A DNA stretch of 23,948 nt from an uncultured Clostridia bacterium. GTDB taxonomy: Bacteria > Bacillota > Clostridia > Oscillospirales > CAG-272. The translations under genes were made by a program, and so were the position numbers. Numbering within the stretch: the stretch's first letter is position 1; each line of letters opens with the position of its first letter. Under the pieces are notes generated by a model, which did not search any database, was not told the DNA's origin, and saw nothing but the letters and a program-made list of their open reading frames with translations. The stretch spans positions 1 to 23,948 of the forward strand of contig CALCTA010000178.1 in assembly GCA_937893945.1 (NCBI GenBank). The letters are read 5' to 3'. Positions 8,876-16,810 of this stretch are shown here, one piece after another.

Positions 8876-10651
8876 TCAGTTGGAGTCAGAGCCATCCTTT
8901 GTCTCTTTGTCCTTCTTTTTCTCCTTTTGTGCTTTGAGATTGTTTATGTTCAAATGCTGTTTTTTAATAGACTTTTTGGTTTCTTCCCATTGCTTACGAT
9001 ATAGCGCGGTAAACGCATTATATTCGCGTTCAAGCTCGTTGAAGCGATCGCGAGAGGTATAATCTCCCTCAATTCCACCCAACGCCTTGATGCGTGCCTC
9101 GGCAATACGCTTATTTTCAAGAAGCTCTGTGTATTCTCTGCGAGACTCCTCAAGTTCAGCATTACGGGTAGCAAGCATATCCTCTGCCGCCTTAACACTG
9201 GCTTCGCACTCGCTCTTTATCTGATCTATGCGCTCCTTGGTAGCTTGCTGCAGCTCGGATATCTCCTTAGCATGCGCTCTTTGTGCCTCTGCCGCAGCGT
9301 CCTTCAGGCTCTTTACCTCTGCCGCGTGCGCCGCATTAAGCTCGGCGATCTTTGCCTCGTGCTTAACGATGAGCGCGTGCATTTCGTCCTCGTGCTCCTG
9401 CTTAAGTCTCTGGATCTCCTCAAAGTGCTTGTGCTTGAGATCCTCAATATCAGCGCAAAGCTGCTCAACCTTCTCGCTGAGAGCCGCTACCTCGCTTGTA
9501 AGGCGCTCGTTTGTTTTGCGCTCTATCTCAAGCTCGTCGGCAAGCGTCTCTGCTCTTACCGCCTCATCCTTCAGATCTCTGAGCTGATCCTCAAGAGTTG
9601 CGGTGTACTCCTCAATAGTTATCTCAGAATTCTTAAGTCTTCTCTTGAGTACCTCTATGCGCTCAGCTCGATCAGCTATTCTCGCCGCCTTGCGTCTTTC
9701 CTCCTCACGCTCATAAGAGTCTCTGAGCTCCTTGTTCAGACCAAGACCGTATTCGTACGCGAGAAAGGACAAAAGTCCGCCTGCCTCGGCAAGCTCATCG
9801 GCGAGATCATCTCTGAAGGGAGCAAGCTCTATAGTCTCTGTATGTACCTCATAGCCGTCCTTATCGTAAGCTATTATGAACTCGTAAAGAGACATAGCGC
9901 CCTTGAAGTTGTTGTTCATCTTCAAGACGTTGGTCTTAGTGATAGGGGGCTTGAGCATCGGTACCTTTGCAACCTCCTGCATAAGCGGGAGATTTAAAAA
10001 GGAGATGATGACCTTAAGTATAAGACTTATTCTGTCTATAATAGGTCTTGAGGGGTTGTTCGCGGAAAGATACGGGTCGTCGCGCTTGATGTCGTGCATA
10101 GTTACCGAATACGACATCTTTTCCTTTCCCGTGCTTATCTTTTTGTCGAAAGCTACCGTCGCCTCATATCTGTTGGTCAGGTCGAGAATATTGTTATATC
10201 TGATAGTAACGAAATCACGCAGATAGCACAGAAGCATATAGAGAAATCTGTTCTCATACACCGTGTAATCGTTAAGTCTCTCGACTGTATAGAGCTTTTC
10301 GGGGATGATAGTCTCACCCTCCTCGTATCTGGTTATCAGATTACTGTGCTTTGCCAGATGCTCTACCGAGTCTCTTGATACGTGTTTTACCTTCTCTATC
10401 GGGATTATCTCTCCGTTAGAGCGGATAAACTGTCTCTCTTCCTTTATTGCCTTCTCTACGTGTACAAGTCCTTTTTCTATCGCCTCTACCCAGTCCTCGT
10501 CTATAGTACAGGTAGAGCGTATTATCGACATTTTGTCTTGCTCAGCATCGGCAGCCGCTATCGCGCCGCGCAGAGAGCTACAGCCGTGATCGTGCACGGT
10601 CTGTTTTCTGTAATCAAGCAACGCGCGATAATATATGTCAAGTTGATTCAT
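8876..10651 (-). CDS. DUF2357-like protein with long C-terminal coiled coil
   Basis: 591 aa, soluble, no signal peptide or TM. The N-terminal part (about 1-300) is globular. It contains YTVERLNDYTVYENRFLYML (121-140), which resembles the TYENRF signature of DUF2357 proteins that accompany McrB-type ATPases as their McrC-like partner. This assignment is by pattern and is tentative. From about 305 to 560 the protein is a charged heptad-rich coiled coil of Glu, Lys, Arg and Ala, ending in a lysine-rich tail. I find no PD-(D/E)XK nuclease motif, so if it is a McrC relative it lacks the nuclease. It lies exactly between the two identical AAA+ domains, 24 bp after copy 2 and 8 bp before copy 1, which points to it being the ATPase partner or scaffold. 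The start has AAGGAA about 7 nt upstream. Confidence 0.85.
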   Translation of the reverse strand: MNQLDIYYRALLDYRKQTVHDHGCSSLRGAIAAADAEQDKMSIIRSTCTIDEDWVEAIEKGLVHVEKAIKEERQFIRSNGEIIPIEKVKHVSRDSVEHLAKHSNLITRYEEGETIIPEKLYTVERLNDYTVYENRFLYMLLCYLRDFVTIRYNNILDLTNRYEATVAFDKKISTGKEKMSYSVTMHDIKRDDPYLSANNPSRPIIDRISLILKVIISFLNLPLMQEVAKVPMLKPPITKTNVLKMNNNFKGAMSLYEFIIAYDKDGYEVHTETIELAPFRDDLADELAEAGGLLSFLAYEYGLGLNKELRDSYEREEERRKAARIADRAERIEVLKRRLKNSEITIEEYTATLEDQLRDLKDEAVRAETLADELEIERKTNERLTSEVAALSEKVEQLCADIEDLKHKHFEEIQRLKQEHEDEMHALIVKHEAKIAELNAAHAAEVKSLKDAAAEAQRAHAKEISELQQATKERIDQIKSECEASVKAAEDMLATRNAELEESRREYTELLENKRIAEARIKALGGIEGDYTSRDRFNELEREYNAFTALYRKQWEETKKSIKKQHLNINNLKAQKEKKKDKETKDGSDSN

Positions 10652-10675
10652 ACGGTAATTCCTTCGTTCTTAATT

Positions 10676-11781
10676 TTACGCATTACGTTCAAGCCTATGG
10701 ATATATTCCTTGCAAAGAGTCATCTTATCGTTTCCAAAGAGCTCGTTGATGTACTCTACGAGTCCTTCAGCTGCGTTTCTCAGATATATCGGGTTCTGAG
10801 TCTCAAGCTTTCTTATTACCTTCTTCGAAAGTATGTCGTCAAGAGCAATAAGCTCGTCGCCGCCGCAGCTTACGTAAACAGGTATGTAGGTCTTTATCTG
10901 CTTCATAATTCGGTTTCCGAAGGTTATGTGGAAATGCTCTATCAGATATTTGTCCAAAGCCTCGAGTCTCTTCATGTTTCTACGGCTGACTCCGTATTCC
11001 TCTATCGCCTCTTCAACAAGACTGTTGAACTTCTCGCAGGATATATGAAGCTTCTCTGTCTCGGGCGCTACGTATCTCTCGCTCTTGTTGTCAAGGTTAA
11101 GTATCATCGCTCTGTCATATACCTTATCGGATATCGCAAAGGTAGAGTCGTCGTTGTTTGCGGTTCCTATGAACCACATATTTGCAGGCAGCTTTATCTT
11201 TCCGTCCTTCAACTGTGCGGGGTCGTTTGCCCACTTGTCCGAAACTACCTCTATATATCTCTCGTCAGGGTTCGGAAGCTCAAGCAATGACAGAAATTCC
11301 GCAAAATAATACTCTATTCTCGCGATGTTCATCTCGTCGAGGACAGTTATGTACATATCCTCGCTGTAGTTCGCCTCGTACATCTTCTCAAGCAAGAGTG
11401 TCTCGTTGAACTTTCTTGTGAACTCGTTGTAATATCCTATGAGGTCGGTCCTCTCCTTCCACATAGGCTGTACGGGAATGATCGTTGACTGATTATCCAC
11501 GTATGATCCAAAAGCGTGCGCAAGAGAGGTCTTACCTGTTCCCGACATACCCTGAAGTATCAATATATGCGATACTCCCATTCCCGCTATAAATCTTCTT
11601 ATATCGTCTATGTCGTAATACAGCTTCAGCTTGCTTGCCGCGTAATTGCGGAAGTCGTTACACAACTGCTCAAGCGTTACGTTGTTATTATAGTCCTCGT
11701 GCCCGTAGCCATCTCGCTTCTCTTCTATCTCTCCAAGCATGCAAAAGCGGGTCTCGTCTCCCTCTTCTTTTTCTTCTTGGG
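10676..11781. repeat. 1,106-bp direct repeat, copy B
   Basis: Partner of 7467-8572, same orientation. Identity includes third codon positions: overlapping reading frames on the opposite strand are also identical, so the match is at nucleotide level. Recombination between copies would delete 3,209 bp including the coiled-coil gene and leave one intact ATPase gene with the copy-2 anchor. Confidence 0.95.
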
Positions 11782-11998
11782 TGTTTTGAAGCTTAGTGTT
11801 TTGAATCTTGGTGTTTTGAAGATTTAAATCGCCTACGATATTATATTCCACGTTCTTCTTATCGTTTTCTCTGATAATAAGAAGTATCATCATAATGAAT
11901 ATAGTAACCAGAATGATTGCTACGTAAACGATGATAGCGATCCTTGAGGTCATTATTTCGGGCAACTGTGTCAACATGGAAGAAAGAAAGTTATCCAT
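10676..11998 (-). CDS. Membrane-tethered McrB-like AAA+ ATPase (copy 2)
   Basis: 440 aa. The N-terminus is unrelated to copy 1: one membrane segment (about 20-42), then a linker with NTK-LQ/IQ repeats (60-73). From Gln74 to the end it is identical to residues 100-466 of copy 1, including Walker A, the Walker B Asp-Glu pair and NNDD sensor region. With a single TM, the N-terminus would be outside and the ATPase in the cytoplasm. It starts 38 bp after the GH3/AAA fusion gene. The best Shine-Dalgarno (AAGGAG) lies about 13 nt before the ATG, longer than usual; an in-frame TAA just upstream excludes an earlier start. It could form mixed hexamers with copy 1 and the pseudo-ATPase next door (inference). 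Confidence 0.92.
   Translation of the reverse strand: MDNFLSSMLTQLPEIMTSRIAIIVYVAIILVTIFIMMILLIIRENDKKNVEYNIVGDLNLQNTKIQNTKLQNTQEEKEEGDETRFCMLGEIEEKRDGYGHEDYNNNVTLEQLCNDFRNYAASKLKLYYDIDDIRRFIAGMGVSHILILQGMSGTGKTSLAHAFGSYVDNQSTIIPVQPMWKERTDLIGYYNEFTRKFNETLLLEKMYEANYSEDMYITVLDEMNIARIEYYFAEFLSLLELPNPDERYIEVVSDKWANDPAQLKDGKIKLPANMWFIGTANNDDSTFAISDKVYDRAMILNLDNKSERYVAPETEKLHISCEKFNSLVEEAIEEYGVSRRNMKRLEALDKYLIEHFHITFGNRIMKQIKTYIPVYVSCGGDELIALDDILSKKVIRKLETQNPIYLRNAAEGLVEYINELFGNDKMTLCKEYIHRLERNA
11781..11825. repeat. Three 15-bp tandem repeats in the linker of AAA+ copy 2
   Basis: Units gtgttttgaagctta, gtgttttgaatcttg and gtgttttgaagattt lie end to end at 11781-11795, 11796-11810 and 11811-11825. 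They encode the repeated NTK(I/L)Q linker between the membrane segment and the ATPase domain. The array abuts the edge of the 1,106-bp repeat. Unit-number change would lengthen or shorten the tether without shifting frame. Confidence 0.85.
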
Positions 11999-12036
11999 TT
12001 TCTTATAACTGCTCCTTATTCTGCTTTTTCTTCCGC

Positions 12037-15000
12037 CTAAACGTTCGTCTTGGCGCTATCGTCCTCTGCCTTGGACTCCTCACCGCGCTCATTCAGCTTA
12101 AGGCTATCGATATACGCCTTCGAGAAGGCAAGGTTATCAGCACCGAAGATAAACTCCATGCTCTGATATACGGTCTTATCCTCTTTCTTGAGCTTACCGC
12201 GAAGTTCTATTGTGATCGAGGGCAGTATGCGTGCCGCGATCGCCGCGTCGCCCGCGTCGTTGATCTCCATTCCGGTAGCGAGAAGCATTCCAAGCTGCTT
12301 TTCAAAGTCAAGCCAGAGTCTGTTTCCGATGTTGTAGTCGGTATAGTCTGCCGCGTACTTTTCAAGCTTATCAAGCTTCTTCCAGAATCCCTCGGGGATC
12401 TCTGCCTTTACGCTTTCCTTTTCAAGCATATAGTCTGCCTGCTGAGCTGTAAAGCCATGTGCGATCATATGATCGTCAGATACCTGACACTTTGTAAAGT
12501 TAACGCTTACTACAGATGCGCATCTGATAACGTCGGTAGGAAGCTCGTCAATAGTGTTCTTGTCATCAAGGCGCAAAACTATCCAGAGGTTTCGGGGGAT
12601 ATTATATCTGAGCATCTTTCCCGCGCCGTCGCTTATAGCGATCTCATTGCGCTTTTTGGGATATCTTACGTATCTCATGAGCGGAGCCATCCACTCGGTT
12701 GCATTTTCGCTCGTTATCTGGTCAATTGCCGCGATATGTACGGAAAGCGGTTGATTTACTGCATTTCCGAGAGCCTTGAATATATTCTTCTTGATCTGCT
12801 CACCCTCGTGGTCGTAGCTAACGAATACGTTACCGGAATTTTTGGAGGACTGCTTCTTCGAGAAGGTGGAATTATCAATGCACATCGAGGTTCCGAAATA
12901 TTCGGAGACGAGAAGAATAAAGGAATTGAACTGTTCGGAGGTCAATCCGTTTATTACGAGAAGTCTTGACGCGCTGATTGCCGACAAAAGATTTTCAGCA
13001 ACTCCGCTACCCATCTTATAGCCTCTTTCAGCAGCAAACTTGTTGAACTCGGAAACGGCGTCCTTTATGCGCACGCCACCTGCTACCTCTTCCTCTGCGT
13101 CAAAGTTTGCCGATACCTCAACTACCTCTTCCTTTACCTTGTGATGCTCTTCCTTCTGATCGTCGAAGTTATCCTTGAACATCTGCTCGGTGGAAAGCAC
13201 GGGGATCTGCTCGGCATCCTTGAAGTTATCCTTGTTAGCAGCCGATATTTTTTTGATCTGCTCCGCGTGTCTCTTGCTCTTCTCGACCACGTCGATTATA
13301 AAGAAGACGACTGCGAATAAAGCAAGTATGCCGGCTATAATTCCAAGCACCATAGAATTCAATCCCGTGGTCATATTAAATACTTCCAACGTGATAGCAA
13401 GCGCCACGGATACAACGCCTGTCAATATGTTTTTAATTCCTTTTTTCATAAGACTGTAATCTGCCTCCAGCACGTATTTGTCGTTCAAAACGTTTGTACT
13501 CGTCTGTAAATAGTCGGACCGTCTCTCGCCATCGGGGCTGAGCACGGCATCACCGGCAACGCATCGACCCGAAAGTCTTATATTTGAAACCGATGATCCT
13601 ACATATACGGTATAGCTTCCCTTCTCATATACGGACACGCCGTCCTTGTATATCCTCGGAAGCTCTATTTTTACGCTTATTCTCTTCTGTTCAAAGGGTT
13701 CAAGCTCTATCTTCGCAAAGCCGCACAGCTCCTTCTTCGGTCTAAGCGCAGCGCTCGAGTTTATTCCCGCGTATATCTGCGCTACCTCGCAACCTCTGAC
13801 GTTTGCGGCATTCTTTATGGTAAACGAGACCTCATTCTCAGATACCGAAAGCTTGGAATAGACGAACTTTGCGTAGGAAAGACCGTGCCCGAACGGATAG
13901 CCTACTCGCATATCCGCACTGTCGTAATATCTGTATCCTATAAACTCGCCCGACTTCATTCCGTAAGAGCGTTTATAAGCTATGCCCTTTCTCAGCGACG
14001 TCTCGCTTCCCGAATAGAGCGTATATGCAAGCCGTCCGCCCGCATCGCACTTTCCTGTGATTATCTTAGCTATCGCATTTGCGCTATGCTTTATTTCAAG
14101 CGGTGTGAGCAAAAGCGCATCAAAGGGATACGCGAACTCAACGTCGGGAGCGTGCTCCGAAAGCATTATCGCAACAGATTTCTTTGCGCGAGCCGAGATC
14201 TTATCCGCAAGATAGACCTGCGCGTTAGGCAAGGTCAGCTTTTCGGTCTTGTAGATTCGTCTTTCGGTCTCGTAGCCCGAGCTTACCAGAAGCAAAACGA
14301 CGTCTGCCTTAGCTACCGCCGAAAGAATGGACTTAACCTCTGTCTCAGCATAGCACTCAAGCTCGCTACAGCCCTTTATCCAATCTACGTGGTTGATCCC
14401 GTTAGCCGTAAGCTCAGAGGCGCAGCGCGCTCCGAGTGTCTGCTCAGGCTCTCTTTCTCCTGAAACGCAGTCAACTATCAAGATCTTTTTGCCTTTTCCG
14501 ATAGGAAGAATTCCATCCTTGTTTTTGAGAAGCACGGTAGATTCTACCGTAGATCTCAGAGCAAGCTCATCCTCGTCAAAAGCGTCGATCTCCTCGTTTT
14601 TCTCGATCTTATTTGCGCATCTGAAAATAAAATCAAGCGTTCTGTCAAGAGCCTCGTTTATTTTCTCGTCCGAAATAGCCTCTCCGCGCGCGATCTCATC
14701 CTCTATCTGTATTACGTCAATGTTCTCTCCACCCGCAAGACGCTTGCTGAGCTTTCTGTATCTCGTCAGAGCAGCCTTCAAAGCGTTCTCCGAGCCGTCA
14801 AAGCATATCACTCCGTTAGAGATGAGCTTTACAGTATTATCCTCGTTCGCGTGGAAGCATACGAGAAATTCGCTGTCGCCAACAACTTCTCTTTGGATGT
14901 TCTCGCAAGTGTCCTTGTACTCCTCGCTCGGCAGTCTTATATCGGTTATGATCGCCGTTCCGTGCGAGAGCGTTGAAGCCTTTTTGTAGGGATCTACTAC

Positions 15001-15462
15001 GTATTTGCGGATAACGTTATCGTTAGGCGTCTCGTCGAGCCACTCGACGTCAGATTCGGTGATATAATATCCCGAAGCGCCCACCATAGCTCCCGCGTCT
15101 GCAGCAGCCTTCAAATATGCGGCGGATACTGCCGACGAAAGATACGGATCCTCGGATATCTCCTTGCGGTATGGGGATAGCTTTATTTTTGCGCCCGGAG
15201 CGATCAAGAAATTCACTCCGTCCTGCGCCATTTTTTGAGTTTTTTGGAGCGAGACCTCGCGCCAAAGCGTAGTATTCCAAGCATGAGAGATAGATGTCGA
15301 GTGGGGATAAAGGTTTCTGTCGTAATCCTTCATATTTCCCCGTCGAACAGAGGGAATACCGAGATTTTTCATATCCTTTCCCGATATATTCCCTACTCCG
15401 CTGAGAATACGTATTTTTTGTTCGTCACTTAATTTTACAATGACGTCGTTATACTTAAGCAT
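12037..15462 (-). CDS. Fusion: degenerate GH3 glycosidase - TM hairpin - inactive McrB-like AAA+ domain
   Basis: 1141 aa. Residues 10-280 follow the GH3 barrel layout (LSDEQKIRILSGVG, the ISEDPYLS region at 102-109). Residues 305-480 match the GH3 C-domain (STVLLKNKDGILP), 521-533 carry GYPFGHGLSYAKF, and 535-635 an FnIII-like domain. The usual KHF and nucleophile SDW motifs are not recognisable, so the glycosidase is probably dead. There is no signal peptide. Two membrane segments (about 675-695, 703-725) lead to an AAA+ domain (795-1120) colinear with the neighbouring ATPases: RNLWIVLRLDDKNT matches ANMWFIGTANNDDS, and a GNR motif is shared at 1046-1048. Walker A is lost (GLTSEQFNS, Phe845 for Lys). 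Walker B keeps Asp914 but has Gln915 for Glu. Both ends should be cytoplasmic. RBS AGGAG lies 6 nt before ATG. Confidence 0.88.
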   Translation of the reverse strand: MLKYNDVIVKLSDEQKIRILSGVGNISGKDMKNLGIPSVRRGNMKDYDRNLYPHSTSISHAWNTTLWREVSLQKTQKMAQDGVNFLIAPGAKIKLSPYRKEISEDPYLSSAVSAAYLKAAADAGAMVGASGYYITESDVEWLDETPNDNVIRKYVVDPYKKASTLSHGTAIITDIRLPSEEYKDTCENIQREVVGDSEFLVCFHANEDNTVKLISNGVICFDGSENALKAALTRYRKLSKRLAGGENIDVIQIEDEIARGEAISDEKINEALDRTLDFIFRCANKIEKNEEIDAFDEDELALRSTVESTVLLKNKDGILPIGKGKKILIVDCVSGEREPEQTLGARCASELTANGINHVDWIKGCSELECYAETEVKSILSAVAKADVVLLLVSSGYETERRIYKTEKLTLPNAQVYLADKISARAKKSVAIMLSEHAPDVEFAYPFDALLLTPLEIKHSANAIAKIITGKCDAGGRLAYTLYSGSETSLRKGIAYKRSYGMKSGEFIGYRYYDSADMRVGYPFGHGLSYAKFVYSKLSVSENEVSFTIKNAANVRGCEVAQIYAGINSSAALRPKKELCGFAKIELEPFEQKRISVKIELPRIYKDGVSVYEKGSYTVYVGSSVSNIRLSGRCVAGDAVLSPDGERRSDYLQTSTNVLNDKYVLEADYSLMKKGIKNILTGVVSVALAITLEVFNMTTGLNSMVLGIIAGILALFAVVFFIIDVVEKSKRHAEQIKKISAANKDNFKDAEQIPVLSTEQMFKDNFDDQKEEHHKVKEEVVEVSANFDAEEEVAGGVRIKDAVSEFNKFAAERGYKMGSGVAENLLSAISASRLLVINGLTSEQFNSFILLVSEYFGTSMCIDNSTFSKKQSSKNSGNVFVSYDHEGEQIKKNIFKALGNAVNQPLSVHIAAIDQITSENATEWMAPLMRYVRYPKKRNEIAISDGAGKMLRYNIPRNLWIVLRLDDKNTIDELPTDVIRCASVVSVNFTKCQVSDDHMIAHGFTAQQADYMLEKESVKAEIPEGFWKKLDKLEKYAADYTDYNIGNRLWLDFEKQLGMLLATGMEINDAGDAAIAARILPSITIELRGKLKKEDKTVYQSMEFIFGADNLAFSKAYIDSLKLNERGEESKAEDDSAKTNV

Positions 15463-15488
15463 TATATACTCCTGCCTGATATAAAATC

Positions 15489-16103
15489 TCAGTTGCTACT
15501 GTCAAGCGCTTCATCTGTCTGCACGTCCGACTGTGTCTCGCCGGCATACGCTTCCTCTTCCATCAAATCTATCTGATATTTGATAAAGAAGAGTGAGAAA
15601 ACGACGAGCAGAAGCGAAACGAAAGCAACGAATCGGAAAAAGAATCCTCCGCTGAGGCGCTTTCGCTTCACGCTGACGCCGCCGATATTCATTGCCTTTC
15701 TGCGCTTCTTCTTGTAACCTCTTCGGTCGTAGCGTCCGACTATTTCACCGCTTTTGGATACGTATTTGAACTTTCCGCAAATTACGTATTTGACCTTTAC
15801 GATACAGCCCACACAGTTTTCGTCAACGACGATACCCTTGTCGGCAGAATAGGATGCTCCCGCTTCTATAGAAATGTTTGAGTAAACTATATCCACGCTG
15901 CCTATCTCGTTTCCCGAGGCATCAAGCTGTCTTACGGTAAAGGCAGCCTCGGTGATGGGCAGCTCCATCTCGTTTTCAAAATTCAACAGCAGGCAACGCT
16001 TTTCATCCTGCTCGATAAATATGTATTGCTTTAAAGCAAGAAAGTCCTCAGGCTGCGGATACCCGTAAACTCCCTTTGTCATATTCTTTTCTTCTCTTTT
16101 CAT
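15489..16103 (-). CDS. Single-TM protein of unknown function
   Basis: 204 aa from the ATG at 16103. That start overlaps the previous gene's TGA as ATGA and has AGGGTGG 5 nt upstream, so I prefer it to a GTG nine bases earlier. An internal ATG at 16082 (MTKGVYGYP) is a weaker option. The first ~110 residues look beta-rich and read like a small domain (NFENEMELPITEAAFTVRQL). A strongly basic stretch (KKKRRK) follows, then one membrane segment near 153-172, then a short acidic tail. By the positive-inside rule the beta-rich domain is cytoplasmic and the tail outside. I do not recognise the family. It sits between another unknown membrane protein and the GH3/AAA fusion, 26 bp before the latter, so it is likely an accessory subunit of the same complex (inference). 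Confidence 0.82.
   Translation of the reverse strand: MKREEKNMTKGVYGYPQPEDFLALKQYIFIEQDEKRCLLLNFENEMELPITEAAFTVRQLDASGNEIGSVDIVYSNISIEAGASYSADKGIVVDENCVGCIVKVKYVICGKFKYVSKSGEIVGRYDRRGYKKKRRKAMNIGGVSVKRKRLSGGFFFRFVAFVSLLLVVFSLFFIKYQIDLMEEEAYAGETQSDVQTDEALDSSN
16100..16103 (-). promoter_or_regulatory. ATGA stop/start overlap coupling two membrane-protein genes
   Basis: TGA of the upstream gene (16100-16102) and ATG of the downstream gene (16101-16103) share bases. This is classic translational coupling and fixes the downstream start. Confidence 0.75.
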
Positions 16104-16798
16104 TTCGACCACCCTATTTTCTTTGAACGAAGCTTAAGGAAAGCCATAGCGCCGCATACTATTCCTATAACTAAGCCTGCGATTATGAAATAAACTACGC
16201 TTATCTCAGCCCATATGTTACCCTTTCGCCACCACGAAAAGTACATATTGATCACAACGTAGGCAAACATCAGTTCTGCGAAGCTCAGCACAGCCATAGA
16301 AAGAGTATAAAAGAGAAGGTCTCTTATACGATAATGGGCAGTCTCTTCGTTGTCAACCGCTTTTCCGTTCACCGAATTCAGTATCAGCTCAACGTACGAC
16401 GTGTCTCCGTGTACCAGAACAGGCTCGAGGTCTCGTCCCTCCACGTTTTTCGCTCTTACGTCTATAACGTCTATGACCTTGCTTCTGTTGTTACGCATAA
16501 TAAGAGTATATTCAAGATCTTTTACTTTCTCATCGATACGGCATTTGAAGTATTTGTATCCGTCATCGGTAAAAAGCAGGTATCGGTTTACGTATTTTCT
16601 TATAGCAGGCACAGGCTCGTAGGAAATTCCGCGTCCGCTTGGATATACGTACTTTTTCAAGCCTCTGCCACAGTTTTCGGAGATAGAATATCTTCTTTTC
16701 AACATCTTCGGAAGCAGCTTTCCCGTAAGCATCAGATAGAAAGCCACCTCTAAAAGAACGAGCACCGAGAGGCAAACAGTATTTATGATAATTTCCAT
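16100..16798 (-). CDS. Three-TM membrane protein of unknown function
   Basis: 232 aa. One N-terminal membrane segment (about 5-27) leads into a soluble domain of about 130 residues (30-160) with alternating hydrophobic beta-like pattern. Two C-terminal membrane segments follow (about 165-190 and 197-222), ending in a basic tail (LRSKKIGWSK). No catalytic or binding motif is evident and I do not recognise the family. The ATG is preceded by GAGGGGG 5 nt upstream; the gap after the CvpA-like gene is 12 bp. The gene overlaps the next one through ATGA, so the two proteins are probably made in matched amounts. Confidence 0.82.
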   Translation of the reverse strand: MEIIINTVCLSVLVLLEVAFYLMLTGKLLPKMLKRRYSISENCGRGLKKYVYPSGRGISYEPVPAIRKYVNRYLLFTDDGYKYFKCRIDEKVKDLEYTLIMRNNRSKVIDVIDVRAKNVEGRDLEPVLVHGDTSYVELILNSVNGKAVDNEETAHYRIRDLLFYTLSMAVLSFAELMFAYVVINMYFSWWRKGNIWAEISVVYFIIAGLVIGIVCGAMAFLKLRSKKIGWSK

Positions 16799-16810
16799 TA
16801 TATCCCCCTC

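Noticed and set aside
9228..9997. Plus-strand Leu/Ser-rich frames
   Set aside because: These are complements of the coiled-coil codons in the DUF2357-like gene; no start signal or domain.
10382..11290. Plus-strand open frame of 302 codons, with a shorter identical counterpart at 7488-8081
   Set aside because: Antisense to the duplicated ATPase; the identity of the two frames only reflects the 1,106-bp DNA repeat.
7467..11781. Insertion sequence or composite transposon formed by the 1.1-kb direct repeats
   Set aside because: The repeats are coding ATPase domains with no terminal inverted repeats, target duplications or transposase.
7467..11998. Classical McrBC type IV restriction system
   Set aside because: The ATPases have TM anchors instead of a modified-DNA-binding domain, and no PD-(D/E)XK nuclease is found. 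The neighbours are envelope and surface proteins.
11944..12969. Long plus-strand open frame of 341 codons
   Set aside because: It is wholly antisense to the GH3/AAA fusion and AAA+ copy 2, has no recognisable domain, and its product has the odd composition expected from a mirrored frame.
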